Shown here one piece after another: positions 18,618-29,340 of a DNA stretch of 64,000 nt. Under the pieces are notes generated by a model. The model was not told the origin of the DNA and made no database searches. It worked only from the letters and a program-made list of their open reading frames with translations. The translations under genes were made by a program, and so were the position numbers. The stretch comes from Prolixibacteraceae bacterium (GTDB lineage Bacteria > Bacteroidota > Bacteroidia > Bacteroidales > Prolixibacteraceae), in the NCBI GenBank assembly GCA_025210775.1, contig JAOARB010000015.1, forward strand, positions 124,001-188,000. The letters are read 5' to 3'. Position 1 is the first letter of the stretch. Each line of letters opens with the position of its first letter.

Positions 18618-20273
18618 TTAGTAACCAGGGTTTTGAGTTAGATTGGTATTAGCACCAAGATCTTTTGCAGGCAAAGGATACAATCTATATTTACCATTTA
18701 CACCTACACCAGCTTGAACTCCACCTTTCCATGCCCAAACATAAGAAGACGATGTAAACTTGTTAAAACGGATAAGGTCAGTACGACGAGAACACTCCCA
18801 GAACAACTCTCTTCCACGCTCCTCAAGAATAAAATCTGTATTTAGGTCTGTATCTGTAATGTTACCTGTAGCATTTCCATAAGCACGAGTACGAATCTTA
18901 TTTACCAATTCGAGAGCTTTAGCACGAGTACCATTGGTAGCTCCTCTTACTACAGCCTCAGCATACATCAAATATGAATCGGCCAAACGGAATACAGGGA
19001 AATCTGTTGTTACATAATCTTTGTTTACAGGATTGTTTTCTTCATTTTGTGCAATATTCTTAAACTTAATTACTCCAAAGCCATCAGAATATTTTGCAGG
19101 AGAATCTATCTCCTTTTTACCATTATCATAGAACATTCCAGTTAACACCTCATCATCATTATCATTAACGATTCCTCTAGCATCTCCAGCAGAAAAACGG
19201 TCGATCAATTGTGGGCGGGCACGGTTACCTCCCCATCCTCCACTAAGACCAAGCTTAGCAGCAGGGATATCACCACCAGTAGCACTATAAGCTAAAAAGT
19301 TAGTTCCTCCATAAGTTTGCATTTTATCACCATCAAAAGGGATTGTAAATACAAAACTTCCTTCTACAGTTCCAGTGTTATTATCTGCATAGAAAAGGTG
19401 GCGATAAGCACCAGTATAGAAAGTATAAGCTGCATTTACTTTTTCAGTATACTCAACTACTTTATCCCAGTTACCAGGAACAGGTTTACCATTATATACT
19501 TCAGCGTTTAGATAAATTTTAGCTAACAACATCCATGCAGCACCTTTATCTACTCTACCATAAGGAGCAGTTCCAGCTTCTTTCATATCTGATACAAAAC
19601 CCTTGGTATCTTTATCTCCAGCAATATCTTTAATTAACCAAGCATATAGATCAGCTCTTTTAATTTGTTTAGGAGAGAATTTTCCTATACCATCTAGCTC
19701 TGTGACAAATGGAACATTTCCGAAAACATCCATCAATACCCAATAAGAATAAGCACGTATAAATCTAGCTTCCGCACGATAGTTCTTCATCACATCTTTA
19801 AGAGACTCTTGTCCACGTCCCTCTAGTTTTGCATCTGTTGATTCACGTAAGAATTCATTACTTAAAACAATCTCATGATACAAACGATAATACAAACCTT
19901 CCAAGAAAGGGTTTACTGGAGAGAATTTAATGTTATTCAACTCTGGAATACCAAAATCTGCCCATGCACAGATTGCTTCATCTGTACTCAATACTTGCGC
20001 ATTCCAAAGGTTACGAATAAATGAAGAACCTCCTTCATCAATACCAGCAACATCACCATCACCAGCAGGACCTTTCTGCCCTGTCAATGCCAATCCACCA
20101 TATACTTTAGCAAGTACTTGTTCATAACCACGTTGGTTTACATAAAGCTGATCAGCAACCACTACATCTGGATCTGGAGGTAATACATCCAGATCATTAA
20201 TACATGAAGTAAACAACATAGAACAAGTTGCTAATACTCCAATTCCTATATTTTTTAGATTCTTTAATTTCAT
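18618..20273 (-). CDS. susD: SusD/RagB family starch-binding outer-membrane lipoprotein
   Basis: The 551-residue lipoprotein has its lipobox at FTSC (C24). TPR-like helices carry the family patterns YRAEARFIRAYSYWVLMDVFGNVPFV and, at the C-terminus, ILEERGRELFWECSRRTDLIRF and YRLYPLP. SusD caps the SusC channel and captures oligosaccharide. It lies 14 bases after susC, which is disrupted here, while this gene reads intact. Substrate is inferred from the amylase and SusE/F genes downstream. Confidence 0.93.
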   Translation of the reverse strand: MKLKNLKNIGIGVLATCSMLFTSCINDLDVLPPDPDVVVADQLYVNQRGYEQVLAKVYGGLALTGQKGPAGDGDVAGIDEGGSSFIRNLWNAQVLSTDEAICAWADFGIPELNNIKFSPVNPFLEGLYYRLYHEIVLSNEFLRESTDAKLEGRGQESLKDVMKNYRAEARFIRAYSYWVLMDVFGNVPFVTELDGIGKFSPKQIKRADLYAWLIKDIAGDKDTKGFVSDMKEAGTAPYGRVDKGAAWMLLAKIYLNAEVYNGKPVPGNWDKVVEYTEKVNAAYTFYTGAYRHLFYADNNTGTVEGSFVFTIPFDGDKMQTYGGTNFLAYSATGGDIPAAKLGLSGGWGGNRARPQLIDRFSAGDARGIVNDNDDEVLTGMFYDNGKKEIDSPAKYSDGFGVIKFKNIAQNEENNPVNKDYVTTDFPVFRLADSYLMYAEAVVRGATNGTRAKALELVNKIRTRAYGNATGNITDTDLNTDFILEERGRELFWECSRRTDLIRFNKFTSSSYVWAWKGGVQAGVGVNGKYRLYPLPAKDLGANTNLTQNPGY

Positions 20274-20287
20274 AATTTCAACCCTTT

Positions 20288-22797
20288 TTAGAAAGCAATA
20301 TTAACACCTAACATATATGTTCTCGAACGTGGGTAGAAGTTGTTATCAATTCCACTTGCAACCTCTGGGTCAACTCCACTGTAGTTAGAGATAATAAACA
20401 AATTTTGTGCTGTTGCATTAACTCTGATACTAGAGATTACTTTTGAGAAATCTTTAAATGTATATCCTAAAGATACATTATCGAATTTAAAGAAATCAGC
20501 ACATTCAACGTAGTGAGAAGACCAGTATTGTGTATTGTTAAATCCTGTTTGAGCCATTGGCAAACGGTTAGACAAAAAGTTTCCACCACTGTTGTATGTA
20601 TCTTGTTTTACACCTCTAGTTGAAGCATTGTTATTATAGATAGATGCACCAAATTGGAAACGACCTGACATTGCAAAATCCCAGTTTTTATATTGTAAAC
20701 GAGTATTTATACCAACCATCCAATTAGGAGCAGCTTGTCCTTTATGGATCTTATCAAGTTCGTTGATAAGGCCATCTTGGTTTTGGTCAACATAAACACC
20801 TTCCAAAGGTCTACCATCGTTATCGTATACTTGCTCATAAACGAAGAAAGAATATGTTGAATATCCTACAGAGTTCATTTGAATTGTAGAACCAGTACCA
20901 CCAGAAATACCACCTGCAGGGTTACCTAAGAAATTAGGATCGTCATTAGCTGTAAGTTTAGTGATCTCATTCACATTATAAGTCATGTTAGCACCAACAG
21001 ACCAATTTAGATCTTCGGTTGTAATGGCATTGTAGTTAACGTTAAATTCAACCCCTTTGTTTGTTAAGTTACCAACATTGGTCAACAATGAATTAGTAAA
21101 ATTAGCCCCTGCAGGAACTGGTACATAACTTAACAAATCATTTGTTTTTCTGTAATACCATTCAACAGAACCAGAAAGTTTTTCGTCGAAGAATCCAAAG
21201 TCAATACCAACGTTGTAAGTTTCTGTTTCTTCCCATTTAATATCCTTATCATATCCGTCTGGACGTGAAGTTGGAATATACTCAATAGATCCATCAGGTT
21301 TTACAAATGGATAAAGTGCTGTTCCATTAGATCCAGTATAAGTTCCTAGATAAGGAGTATCTCCTCCAGCACCTTGTTGTCCTGTAAGACCCCAACCAGC
21401 ACGTAATTTCAAAGAAGAGATAGCTTCAACATCTTTTAAGAAACCTTCTTGTTTCACTTTCCATGCCAAACCGAAAGCTGGGAAATACCCCCAACGGTTG
21501 TCTGTACTAAATCTAGAAGTTCCATCAGCACGCATTGTTACATTCAATAGATATTTTTGTTTGTAACTATATTCTGCACGACCAAAGAATGAAACCAAAC
21601 GTGTAAGACTTTTATCAATTGACTCAGGAGTTACTACATTATCTTCAGCTCTATTATAAGTAATACTTGTTCCATTACTACTGAACTCTTGGTAAGAATA
21701 ACCACCCATTACTTTCACATTATGATCTTCTAGCGTTTTACTATAAGTCAAATAAAAATCTAATGTTTGATTATTTCTATTTTGCGAATATGGTCCATAT
21801 TCTCCAGCACGTTTAGGATCATTAGGAGAAGACCAAGCTGCTTGTGCATCAGTAATATTAGTTCCTTTTGAGTGAGAAACATCTAAACCTAAGTTTAAAG
21901 TCGCAGTAAGATCAGAAAAGAATTTAGGAGTATAATCAAATTTACCATTAATAATTCCACGATCTACCTTACTACTGTTGTTGGTTTGTTCTAATAGAGC
22001 AACAGGGTTAGAAGGAGCAATAGTTACAGGACTACCATCTTTTTTACTAATAACAGTAGAATATCCACCATAACTTTTATATGCACTATCAAAATAACAC
22101 CATTCGAAGCTCTAGAACCGTAGATCGCTGTAGATGAAGCATCTTTCAAAACAGTAAATGTTTTGATATCTGCAGGGTTGATAGAGTTCAATGGGTTTTG
22201 CATACCAGAAACTGCACCATTATCCATTGGCACACCATCAATTACAATCAATGGATCATTTGATGCTGACATAGAAGAACCACCACGAATACGGATAGTT
22301 GCTCCTGCACCCGGTGCTCCACCAGCATTGGTAATCTGAACACCAGAAGCTTTACCGACAAGTAGATCTTGAGGAGAAGAGATGGCACCAGCATTAAAGT
22401 CCTTAGAAGAAACTGCTTCAACAGAACCAGTGGCATCTTCTTTTTTAACAGAACCGTAACCAATTACAAGAATCTCTTCCAAACTTTTAGTATCCGTTGA
22501 CAATTCAACTGACAAACGTGTTTGTGACTCAATTGTAATTTTTTGTGTAATATAACCAATGTATGAGACATTTAACACATCTCCTTGGTTCACTTTAAGA
22601 GTAAAGTTACCATCAAAGTCAGTAATTGTACCTCTAGCTGTACCTTCTACTGCAATGGTTACTCCTGGAAGAAACTCTCCTGTAGTCTTATCGACTACAG
22701 ATCCAGTAATCATTTTTTCCTGAGCTTGAACAACTCCTATACTTAGGAGAGCTACAAGCAAGAAAAACATAGATTTAAATAGACTATTTACTTTCAT
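20288..22797 (-). pseudogene. susC: Disrupted susC: SusC/RagA TonB-linked outer-membrane transporter with internal deletion and frameshift
   Basis: The 5' part (ATG 22797 to about 22100) encodes a signal peptide, a CarboxypepD_reg-like domain and a TonB plug up to YGSRASNGVI. The frame then runs into a stop at 22024. The 3' part continues in another frame from about 22100 (YFDSAYKSYGGYSTV), is open without a stop through 21751, and carries the barrel to the C-terminal strand at 20288. Together the parts make about 836 codons, whereas the intact SusC at 56167-59295 has 1042. Lining up the two suggests about 150-165 codons are missing at the junction. A full-length transporter cannot be made as written. 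An assembly or sequencing error is possible. Confidence 0.88.
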
Positions 22798-23385
22798 ATG
22801 GCTTGAGTTTTTTTTAAAAAAAGCACAAAAGATTTTAGAAAAGCTGAGCTTTTCATGTTAATTCTAATTATCTACTACTTTAGTAAACTTTTTACTTTAT
22901 TAATATTATGGGTCTGAAAAATAATGTGTATTGCGTTTTAAATGATTAATAATTTTGGTTCATAATGAAATTTGTAACAATTATATCCACCAAAAAGTTT
23001 GATGTTATTTCTATCATATTTCATTCCTAAACACAAAAGAAACATTTTTTCTTAAAGAAAATTTAATACGAAGTAGCCTCTACCTAAAAAATCAACCGCA
23101 AACGTTTTCACAAACGTTTGCGGTCTACATGTTATATAACACATTCATTCTAAATGCGTTAAAAAAAGAGTTGATTTTATGAATTGCAAGACTCTAGAAT
23201 CTTTATTTAAGACAACATTAACTTAACATTAAAAAGTAATGATAAACGCTCGAACATAACACAACCTTTTTTCTTGGTATTCCAAAAGACTTCTGAGAAA
23301 CAATTAAGTGTAGCACCAAGTAAATAATATAAATATCCATATGAATAAAATGGGCTGATTTTATTCAAAAAAAGTAAAAAGACAT
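22798..23385. promoter_or_regulatory. Upstream region of the sus operon
   Basis: No gene is seen. A perfect 12-base-arm palindrome (23096-23123) lies about 300 bases before the susC ATG, implying a long leader if the promoter is near it. A small hairpin (GAAAAGC/GCTTTTC, 22838-22854) lies close to the start codon. No clear TAnnTTTG box was found on the minus strand. Confidence 0.5.
23096..23123. promoter_or_regulatory. LacI-type operator pair upstream of the sus operon
   Basis: CCGCAAACGTTT and AAACGTTTGCGG are perfect inverted arms around a 4-base spacer. Each arm contains AAACGTTT, itself a palindrome and the typical core of LacI-family operators, so this may be two overlapping sites 16 bases apart. 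The same core occurs twice upstream of the transporter operon at 29.3 kb. The regulator gene starts 1.2 kb away at 24298. Confidence 0.75.
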
Positions 23386-23393
23386 TATCTTTG
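23386..23393 (+). promoter_or_regulatory. Candidate -7 box of the membrane protein gene at 23426
   Basis: TATCTTTG fits TAnnTTTG, 32 bases before the ATG. No convincing -33 element was seen. Confidence 0.4.
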
Positions 23394-23425
23394 AATGATA
23401 AACAAAAAATCAAACAAATATTCCA

Positions 23426-24025
23426 ATGCGTAGGCTTGAATCCGTACTAAGAATTGCTTTTATCATAATTGCAATACTGAAACTACATGCAATTATTCCA
23501 CATCACATAGACACGAAGTATGCATCTTTGGCTTTAATTATCTTTTATCCTCTATGGGGAGCAATGATTTTTAAAGATATACCATTAAAGGACATTTTTA
23601 AGAAAAGAGCATACCGACACATGAATCCAACAAAACTAGGATTGGATATTTTAACCGGTGTAACTTATTCTCTTATTATTATTGGGATGCACAGATCTAT
23701 CGAATTATGGAGTCCACATAAATGGATGCTAATAATTGGTATGAGTATTCAAATCTGTATCGCAATTACCAATCTTTTATACAGTTACAAAATCAAAAGA
23801 GCTCCATTCACCAGAGTACTTAAGTTATCTGTCTTTTGGCTATTCTTAGGAATCATATTCTTAAAAAGTTCGACACTACAAGTAGTCAAAGTGAGTTATC
23901 GAGAGAATAAGCGCTTTGTAAAAGCATATGAACTTTACTATAAAGACCCAAGTAATAGATACAAAAGAAATTTGGCGCAGAAAATCTGGAGAGAAGATGT
24001 CATCTCTAAAGAGCTTCGCGAATAA
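23426..24025 (+). CDS. Multi-pass membrane protein of unknown function
   Basis: The 199-residue protein has about five hydrophobic segments (around 8-25, 31-49, 74-92, 100-118 and 128-147). A charged C-terminal cytoplasmic tail rich in Lys, Arg and Tyr follows (about 150-199). No known family motif was recognised. It sits between the sus operon promoter and the LacI gene, with 270 bases before the latter, so a link to the glucan locus is only positional. Confidence 0.6.
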   Translation: MRRLESVLRIAFIIIAILKLHAIIPHHIDTKYASLALIIFYPLWGAMIFKDIPLKDIFKKRAYRHMNPTKLGLDILTGVTYSLIIIGMHRSIELWSPHKWMLIIGMSIQICIAITNLLYSYKIKRAPFTRVLKLSVFWLFLGIIFLKSSTLQVVKVSYRENKRFVKAYELYYKDPSNRYKRNLAQKIWREDVISKELRE

Positions 24026-24297
24026 CTTTGAAGGTATTATTTCTTACAACTTAAATTATTTAACCTATAAAACAGACCTAACCAAATCGACAAAAAGCGT
24101 AACTTTGTGACAAAAGTCATCAATTTAGTATCAAAAGACAATCACAAAGGAAGAAAAGGAAATTACAATTTGCTATTAGTAAAGTTGATAAACATCATAT
24201 TATTGACAATATATAGAACAATTCTGACCAGAATTAGTTAACTTAAGGCAATCAATACATGTTCCATTTTTTCGTTTAACTGTCGATCATATACCAT

Positions 24298-25323
24298 ATG
24301 AAGAAAAGTCAGGTTACCATAAAAGATATTGCTAAAGAACTAGGAATATCTGCGTCTACTGTATCGAGAGCGTTGAAAGATCATCCCGATATTAGTCAGA
24401 AGACCAGAGATGCTGTTCATGAACTAGCGGAAAAGCTTAACTATCAACCTAATGCCGTAGCATTAAGTCTTAAGAATTCCAGAACTCACACCATTGGTGT
24501 TATTATCCCAGAGATTGTGCATTACTTTTTTTCTTCAATTATCAGTGGTATTGAAGATGTTGCATACGATGCGGGGTATAGTGTCATGATCTGCCAATCC
24601 AACGAAAAATATGAAAGAGAAGTAACCAATGCCCAAACGCTATTATCCAATAGGGTAGAAGGCATTCTAGTCTCTGTCACCAAAGAAACCGAACAATTTG
24701 ATCATCTAAAACAATTCTCAAGAAGAGGTATTCCATTAATATTCTTTGATAGAGATGCACAAGAGATTGAAGGAGATCGCATACTTATTGACGATAAAGA
24801 TGCTGGGTACAAAGCAACAAAACATCTTATTGATGGAGGTTGTAAACGTATTGCTCATCTTTGTGGACCTCAAAGTTTAAAAATCGCACAAAACAGATTA
24901 GAAGGATATAAGCAAGCACTAAAAGAAGCTGGGATAAAATTCAATCCGGATTATGTTATCAGTGCCGATGATTTTGAACTAGGCAAGGTGGCCACAAGAA
25001 AACTTCTAGATCTTCCTACTCCTCCTGATGGAATCTTTGCAGTCAACGATCTTACCGCAATAGGAGCCATCAAATCGGTACACAATAAAGGGTTAAAAAT
25101 CCCCAAAGATGTGGCCATTGTAGGATTTAGCTCAGGTCGCTTTTCAGACATAACAGATCCAACATTGACTTCCGTAGATCAACATGGCTATGAGATGGGA
25201 TCCAAAGCGACTAAACGACTTATTGAGCGTATTGAAAGTGACGAAGACACCAAAGAATTTGTAAATCAATATATCGAAACCAACCTGATCATCAGAGAAT
25301 CGTCAATTCACAGAGCAAAATAA
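24298..25323 (+). CDS. LacI family transcriptional regulator of the alpha-glucan locus
   Basis: The 341-residue protein starts with a LacI helix-turn-helix (about residues 5-27: TIKDIAKELGISASTVSRAL) and hinge helix (NAVALSLKNSRT). A periplasmic-binding-protein-like effector domain follows (HTIGVIIPEI, then GIFAVNDLTAIGAIK and DVAIVGFSSGRF). LacI proteins bind AAACGTTT-centred palindromes, and such sites stand upstream of both flanking operons (23096-23123, 29341-29384). It is therefore likely to control the sus and maltose phosphorylase operons in response to maltose or a derivative; effector and sign of regulation are inferred. It differs from Bacteroides SusR, which is a membrane sensor. 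Its own terminator follows at 25342. Confidence 0.93.
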   Translation: MKKSQVTIKDIAKELGISASTVSRALKDHPDISQKTRDAVHELAEKLNYQPNAVALSLKNSRTHTIGVIIPEIVHYFFSSIISGIEDVAYDAGYSVMICQSNEKYEREVTNAQTLLSNRVEGILVSVTKETEQFDHLKQFSRRGIPLIFFDRDAQEIEGDRILIDDKDAGYKATKHLIDGGCKRIAHLCGPQSLKIAQNRLEGYKQALKEAGIKFNPDYVISADDFELGKVATRKLLDLPTPPDGIFAVNDLTAIGAIKSVHNKGLKIPKDVAIVGFSSGRFSDITDPTLTSVDQHGYEMGSKATKRLIERIESDEDTKEFVNQYIETNLIIRESSIHRAK

Positions 25324-25341
25324 TATGACAGATATTTTCAG

Positions 25342-25379
25342 GGCTTGTTCATAAGAGTTATGGACAAGCCTTGTTTTGA
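25342..25379 (+). terminator. Terminator of the LacI gene
   Basis: GGCTTGTTCATAA and TTATGGACAAGCC pair around a 3-base loop with one mismatch. The stem is followed by TTGTTTTG, 19 bases past the stop. Confidence 0.75.
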
Positions 25380-25533
25380 CATTTACACTCCCTCTTGTTT
25401 TTCAAACTCTCCCCACACATTCTAAGGCATATCTTCTTACAGAATTAATGATTTTTCCTACTTATGTTTAACACAACCTCATTTTTAGCTCAAATCAAAT
25501 TAACCCTCCATTCACGTCAATATCACATCAACT

Positions 25534-25613
25534 TCACTACAAATTCATATCAACTTCATATTAAGTTCACTTATACTATATGATAAAATGAACTTGATAT
25601 GAAGTTGTAGTGA
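25534..25613. repeat. Long inverted repeat, copy 2 of the dispersed palindromic family
   Basis: Arms 25534-25559 and 25588-25613 are inverted copies with two mismatches. Arm sequence and the spacer motif GTTCACTTATAC match the copy at 2548-2646, 23 kb away. Flanking DNA (TCAATATCAC before the left arm) is also similar, so the repeated unit may span about 120 bases. It lies in a 540-base stretch without genes between the LacI terminator and a convergent receptor gene. Confidence 0.75.
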
Positions 25614-25819
25614 TGATATATCGAAGCTCATATAATACTAAAATGAAGTTATGATAATGCATATATTACGATAAAATCAGGTTAATATCAGGTTATGTAT
25701 TATCATGTATTTACCAATCCATAACCAAACACACTATAAGGGATAAATCCTACGCTTCAAATAAAGCGAAACGTATAATAAGATAGATAACTCATTAATA
25801 TGACAAGGCTTTGTGGATA

Positions 25820-25862
25820 CCCTTAAGACAACGAGGATATTGTCTTAAGGGCATTCTTTTTT
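25820..25862 (+). terminator. Strong hairpin with T-run before the receptor gene 3' end
   Basis: Perfect 12-base arms CCCTTAAGACAA / TTGTCTTAAGGG with an 8-base loop are followed by CATTCTTTTTT on the plus strand. It would stop plus-strand transcription entering the minus-strand receptor gene that ends at 25863. Confidence 0.7.
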
Positions 25863-28286
25863 CTATAATCTATTCAACTCTTTCTGGTTCACCTGTTTTC
25901 TATCGAAATGAAGATTTCCTCCAAAAGAATAGCTCAACGAAAGCAATACACTTTTTTGATCACTATTCACACGATAATAAGTAGTGGTATTATTCTGAAT
26001 CATTTCAAAACCATAAGTTTGTTTATTTAAGACATCACTTGCAGAGAGTGAAATGTTCAACTTATTCTTCAAAGTACTCCAGTTGATTGCAAAACTTAGA
26101 TTTGAACAATCAAATGTTTCCTCTCTTTTCCCTTTTGAACCAGAGCTATACCAGAAATTTGTATTGAAGGTCAGTCCCTTCATTGAAGTTTTATAGAAAG
26201 GTTTGAAATCATTATTTATTCTGAAATAGCTTCCCCAAACGTTATTACTATCTATATCAAAACGAGAATCAGTATTTTTGTTATAACTCCAATTGGTTGA
26301 TGACCCTAAAGAACAGCTCCACCATTTAACACTAAAACTGTAATCCAAATTAATATATACCTTATCTTCTTCGAAGTTGTTAAATCGACCTAAAACAAAA
26401 AGATCTTTCTTCTTATCATAATAGACCACATTACTATTAAACATATCCGTCTCTTTGATATAACCTGCAGAGAAAATAAATCTTTTGCGATTAAAACGAA
26501 ATGCAATATTGTCACTAATCATCGGTTGAAGGAAAGGGTTACCTTTGTTAATATACTTACCTCCAGAATAGTTTGTAGCTGGACTTAATGCCCAAACCCA
26601 TGGTCGAGTAAATCTTCTATTATAAGATAGGGTATAACTGCATCCATTGGGAGAATTATATCCAACAATAACATTCGGGAAATAGCGCATATAACTATTC
26701 TCATTCAAGCTATCCAGTTTCAACTCATGGGCTTTGGTCTTAGTATACTCTGCTCTCAATCCCATTCTTAGATAGAACTTATCCCAACTACGATCCATCT
26801 CAGCATAAGAAGCAAAGATCTTCTCTTTATATATAAAGTGTGTCATCGAAGCCTTATCTTCACTCCAGCGATTTTGTTTATAAACATAAGAATTGAATAA
26901 TCCATCTGAGTTATTCAAAGTAGCCTTAGCTCCAAAAGAGTAATTCATTCCCTCTTTTTTCTTTGTAAAATAATCTGCAGCGAAAGTTTTAAAGTCACTC
27001 GAATTATCTGTTCTATTTTGACGATCAAGAACAGTCACGTTTTCATTATCCACATTATTGATTAAAGCACCATCATTGGAGTTATCTGAGAAAACACCAC
27101 CCGATTGCAGACGAAGTTTATCCCCTCTCTCATTGGTCACAATATCTAATTGCATAAATGCATTATGAACTTTAGCAGACTTATCTTCCTTATTCTGATA
27201 TTGGTTGAAATAATGTTTCTCAAACAGATTGGAATTTTGATTATAGTTGCGTACCTGTTGTCGTCCCAAATAACTTCCATCATAATTGTTATCCAGATAA
27301 CTATAACCTATACCTAAAGATACAGAGTAAGAGAAATCATAGTTCAACTGTGAACGGACTCCCAACATCTTGCTCTTTCTTGTCTCCTCGGTATTTTCAT
27401 CGATGTGTAGAGCCTTAGGAGTCTCTTGCGACATCTCTGTCACAGAGATAGGTTTGCGCAGACCATAATTGATGGAACTATTCAAACTGAGTTTGTTCTT
27501 CTTTAAAGTAACCGATGCATTAGAACCATAATCATGGCCTCTTGATCTCTTGCGATAATTATTGGCCCAAACACCCCCAAGATAATCCTGTTTCTTTCTC
27601 TTTAATACGATATTTAGAACCCCTGCATTACCACCGGCATCATATCGAGAAGAAGGAGTGTCAATCACCTCTATTTCTTTAATATCTTTTGGATTAATCG
27701 TACTTAAATATGCGGACAATGCATCACCATCCATATTTAATTGTTCGCCATTAATCGTAACTATCAAGGCACCTTTTCCAACCATATTCACCGTTTTATT
27801 ATTGGGATCTACAATCAAACCTGGTGCTTTTGCTAGTAGTTCATAACTATTCGAACTGGTATTGCTTGCATAGCTATCCTCCACATTAAACACCACCTTA
27901 TCATGTTTGGCTACAATATGACTTCTCTGTCCTAAAACAGTCACCTCATCCAATCCCTTAAGCATCTTAAGTGATATGTCACCTAAATCAACATCTGCTT
28001 TCAATTCAACAGGAATCCACTTGGTTTGATATCCAACATAACTGATACGAAGTAGATAACTACCCTTTTTAAGATCAAACTTAAATTGTCCATTATCGTC
28101 CGTTGTTTGCCCATTTACAAAACTACTATCCTTGCTCGACAGCACATATGCATTCGTAAGCACCAGTTTCTCATTATTCATTCCTTTAATCGTTCCAATC
28201 AAAGAGTGGGAAAAACAAATATGACACGTCAACATAAGAAGAACTAGCATACTAATTCTTCTTATTCTAAATAAATAATCTTTCAT
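25863..28286 (-). CDS. TonB-dependent receptor-like outer-membrane beta-barrel protein with N-terminal carboxypeptidase-regulatory-like domain
   Basis: The 807-residue protein has a signal peptide (to about residue 26, CHICFSHS). A CarboxypepD_reg-like domain (about 29-110, with GQFKFDLKKGSYLLRISYVGYQT) is followed by a plug-like domain (about 120-225, ending AGGNAGVLNIVLKRKK) and a long beta-barrel. It resembles the outer-membrane beta-barrel family proteins of Bacteroidota that lack a SusD partner. Signals for T9SS or lipidation are absent. It lies between the LacI gene and the maltose operon and faces away from the latter. It could supply oligosaccharide uptake while the neighbouring susC is broken, but its substrate is unknown. 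Confidence 0.82.
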   Translation of the reverse strand: MKDYLFRIRRISMLVLLMLTCHICFSHSLIGTIKGMNNEKLVLTNAYVLSSKDSSFVNGQTTDDNGQFKFDLKKGSYLLRISYVGYQTKWIPVELKADVDLGDISLKMLKGLDEVTVLGQRSHIVAKHDKVVFNVEDSYASNTSSNSYELLAKAPGLIVDPNNKTVNMVGKGALIVTINGEQLNMDGDALSAYLSTINPKDIKEIEVIDTPSSRYDAGGNAGVLNIVLKRKKQDYLGGVWANNYRKRSRGHDYGSNASVTLKKNKLSLNSSINYGLRKPISVTEMSQETPKALHIDENTEETRKSKMLGVRSQLNYDFSYSVSLGIGYSYLDNNYDGSYLGRQQVRNYNQNSNLFEKHYFNQYQNKEDKSAKVHNAFMQLDIVTNERGDKLRLQSGGVFSDNSNDGALINNVDNENVTVLDRQNRTDNSSDFKTFAADYFTKKKEGMNYSFGAKATLNNSDGLFNSYVYKQNRWSEDKASMTHFIYKEKIFASYAEMDRSWDKFYLRMGLRAEYTKTKAHELKLDSLNENSYMRYFPNVIVGYNSPNGCSYTLSYNRRFTRPWVWALSPATNYSGGKYINKGNPFLQPMISDNIAFRFNRKRFIFSAGYIKETDMFNSNVVYYDKKKDLFVLGRFNNFEEDKVYINLDYSFSVKWWSCSLGSSTNWSYNKNTDSRFDIDSNNVWGSYFRINNDFKPFYKTSMKGLTFNTNFWYSSGSKGKREETFDCSNLSFAINWSTLKNKLNISLSASDVLNKQTYGFEMIQNNTTTYYRVNSDQKSVLLSLSYSFGGNLHFDRKQVNQKELNRL

Positions 28287-29340
28287 ATATTTTATAGTTA
28301 CAGTTATCTATAATAAGCTTTGAGATATTGATAATAGGGATAGAGGAAATATCCCTGATAATAGAAATACGCACTCCTATAGGAAAAAGTTACAATCCGA
28401 TTTAAACATTATCTAATCGAAGTAAAACCTTTAAAGACAGACAAAACAAGAGAATATATATCAAACAAACTCACACAATATATTATAAAGTAAAAATATT
28501 ACAGGAGCATTAAAACAAAAACATAAAACTCTAACTAACAAACCTTTAAACGTATCACAAACATAAAAACATGTCTTTACATATTGAAAACACATAACAC
28601 AAAAAAGGAAAATTCAAGAGAATATATAACAAATAATATATAATAAAGCTTTTATCCCATTTTCAAACACCTAAAATAACTATAAAATTAAACTATAAAC
28701 ATCGATAAAGGGACAATTAAAAACAACCTCGAGCACTATCTAAAATGAGAAATAAATGGGAAATATTGATTTAAGGAGATTAAAGAAAAAAGAGATAGAG
28801 GTAGATATAAAAGTAAGTTCCTCCATTCAGAAGAAGATTAGGGCAATCCATTTTCATGTGAAAATAGTCTTGACCACTATCGTACCATATTCTTAATTAA
28901 ATCCTAGATAATCCCAATTTAAAGATGTTTTTAAGATGAAAAGAACACAATTGGTAAACAACTGCAATCAACCACAATTCATTCAAATTTGACATTTAAT
29001 ATATCTCGTTTTTGCTGTTTTATTTCCACATAATGTAGAATGAGAAATCAAACACCCAAAACAGCAGTAAAACTATCCGTAATCAGACACAGAAATTGCT
29101 CAAAGAAATAGGAAAACAAAGAGGCAAAAAGAGGATAAAAATAAGATCTAAAACAGAGTCTATTCCATATAGCTACATCACACATTGAAGACATCCTTAA
29201 AATCTCATAATTAACTATTTAAATAAACAAAAATGTAAAACAGATTGTTAGTTGTCACAATAAAATAAATTTGAGAAGAGAGAGGACGAAAAAGTAGATC
29301 TCAAAACGGAACAAAGAAATATATTTTTTTTAATAAAAAC
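28287..29340. other. Long AT-rich gene-free stretch upstream of the maltose operon
   Basis: No ORF of note is present. It includes the promoter region of the minus-strand receptor gene. Two imperfect copies of an AAGAGAATATATA-containing segment occur near 28447 and 28615, about 170 bases apart. No RNA gene or mobile element remnant was recognised. Confidence 0.55.

Noticed and set aside
20288..21751. Separate complete TonB receptor gene starting at 21751
   Set aside because: The start there is a TTG in the middle of the barrel, and the same frame is open and SusC-like for about 350 bases further upstream, so this is the 3' part of one broken gene.
28287..29340. Degraded gene or mobile element in the long AT-rich gap
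   Set aside because: No ORF fragments, terminal repeats or protein-like segments could be found on either strand.
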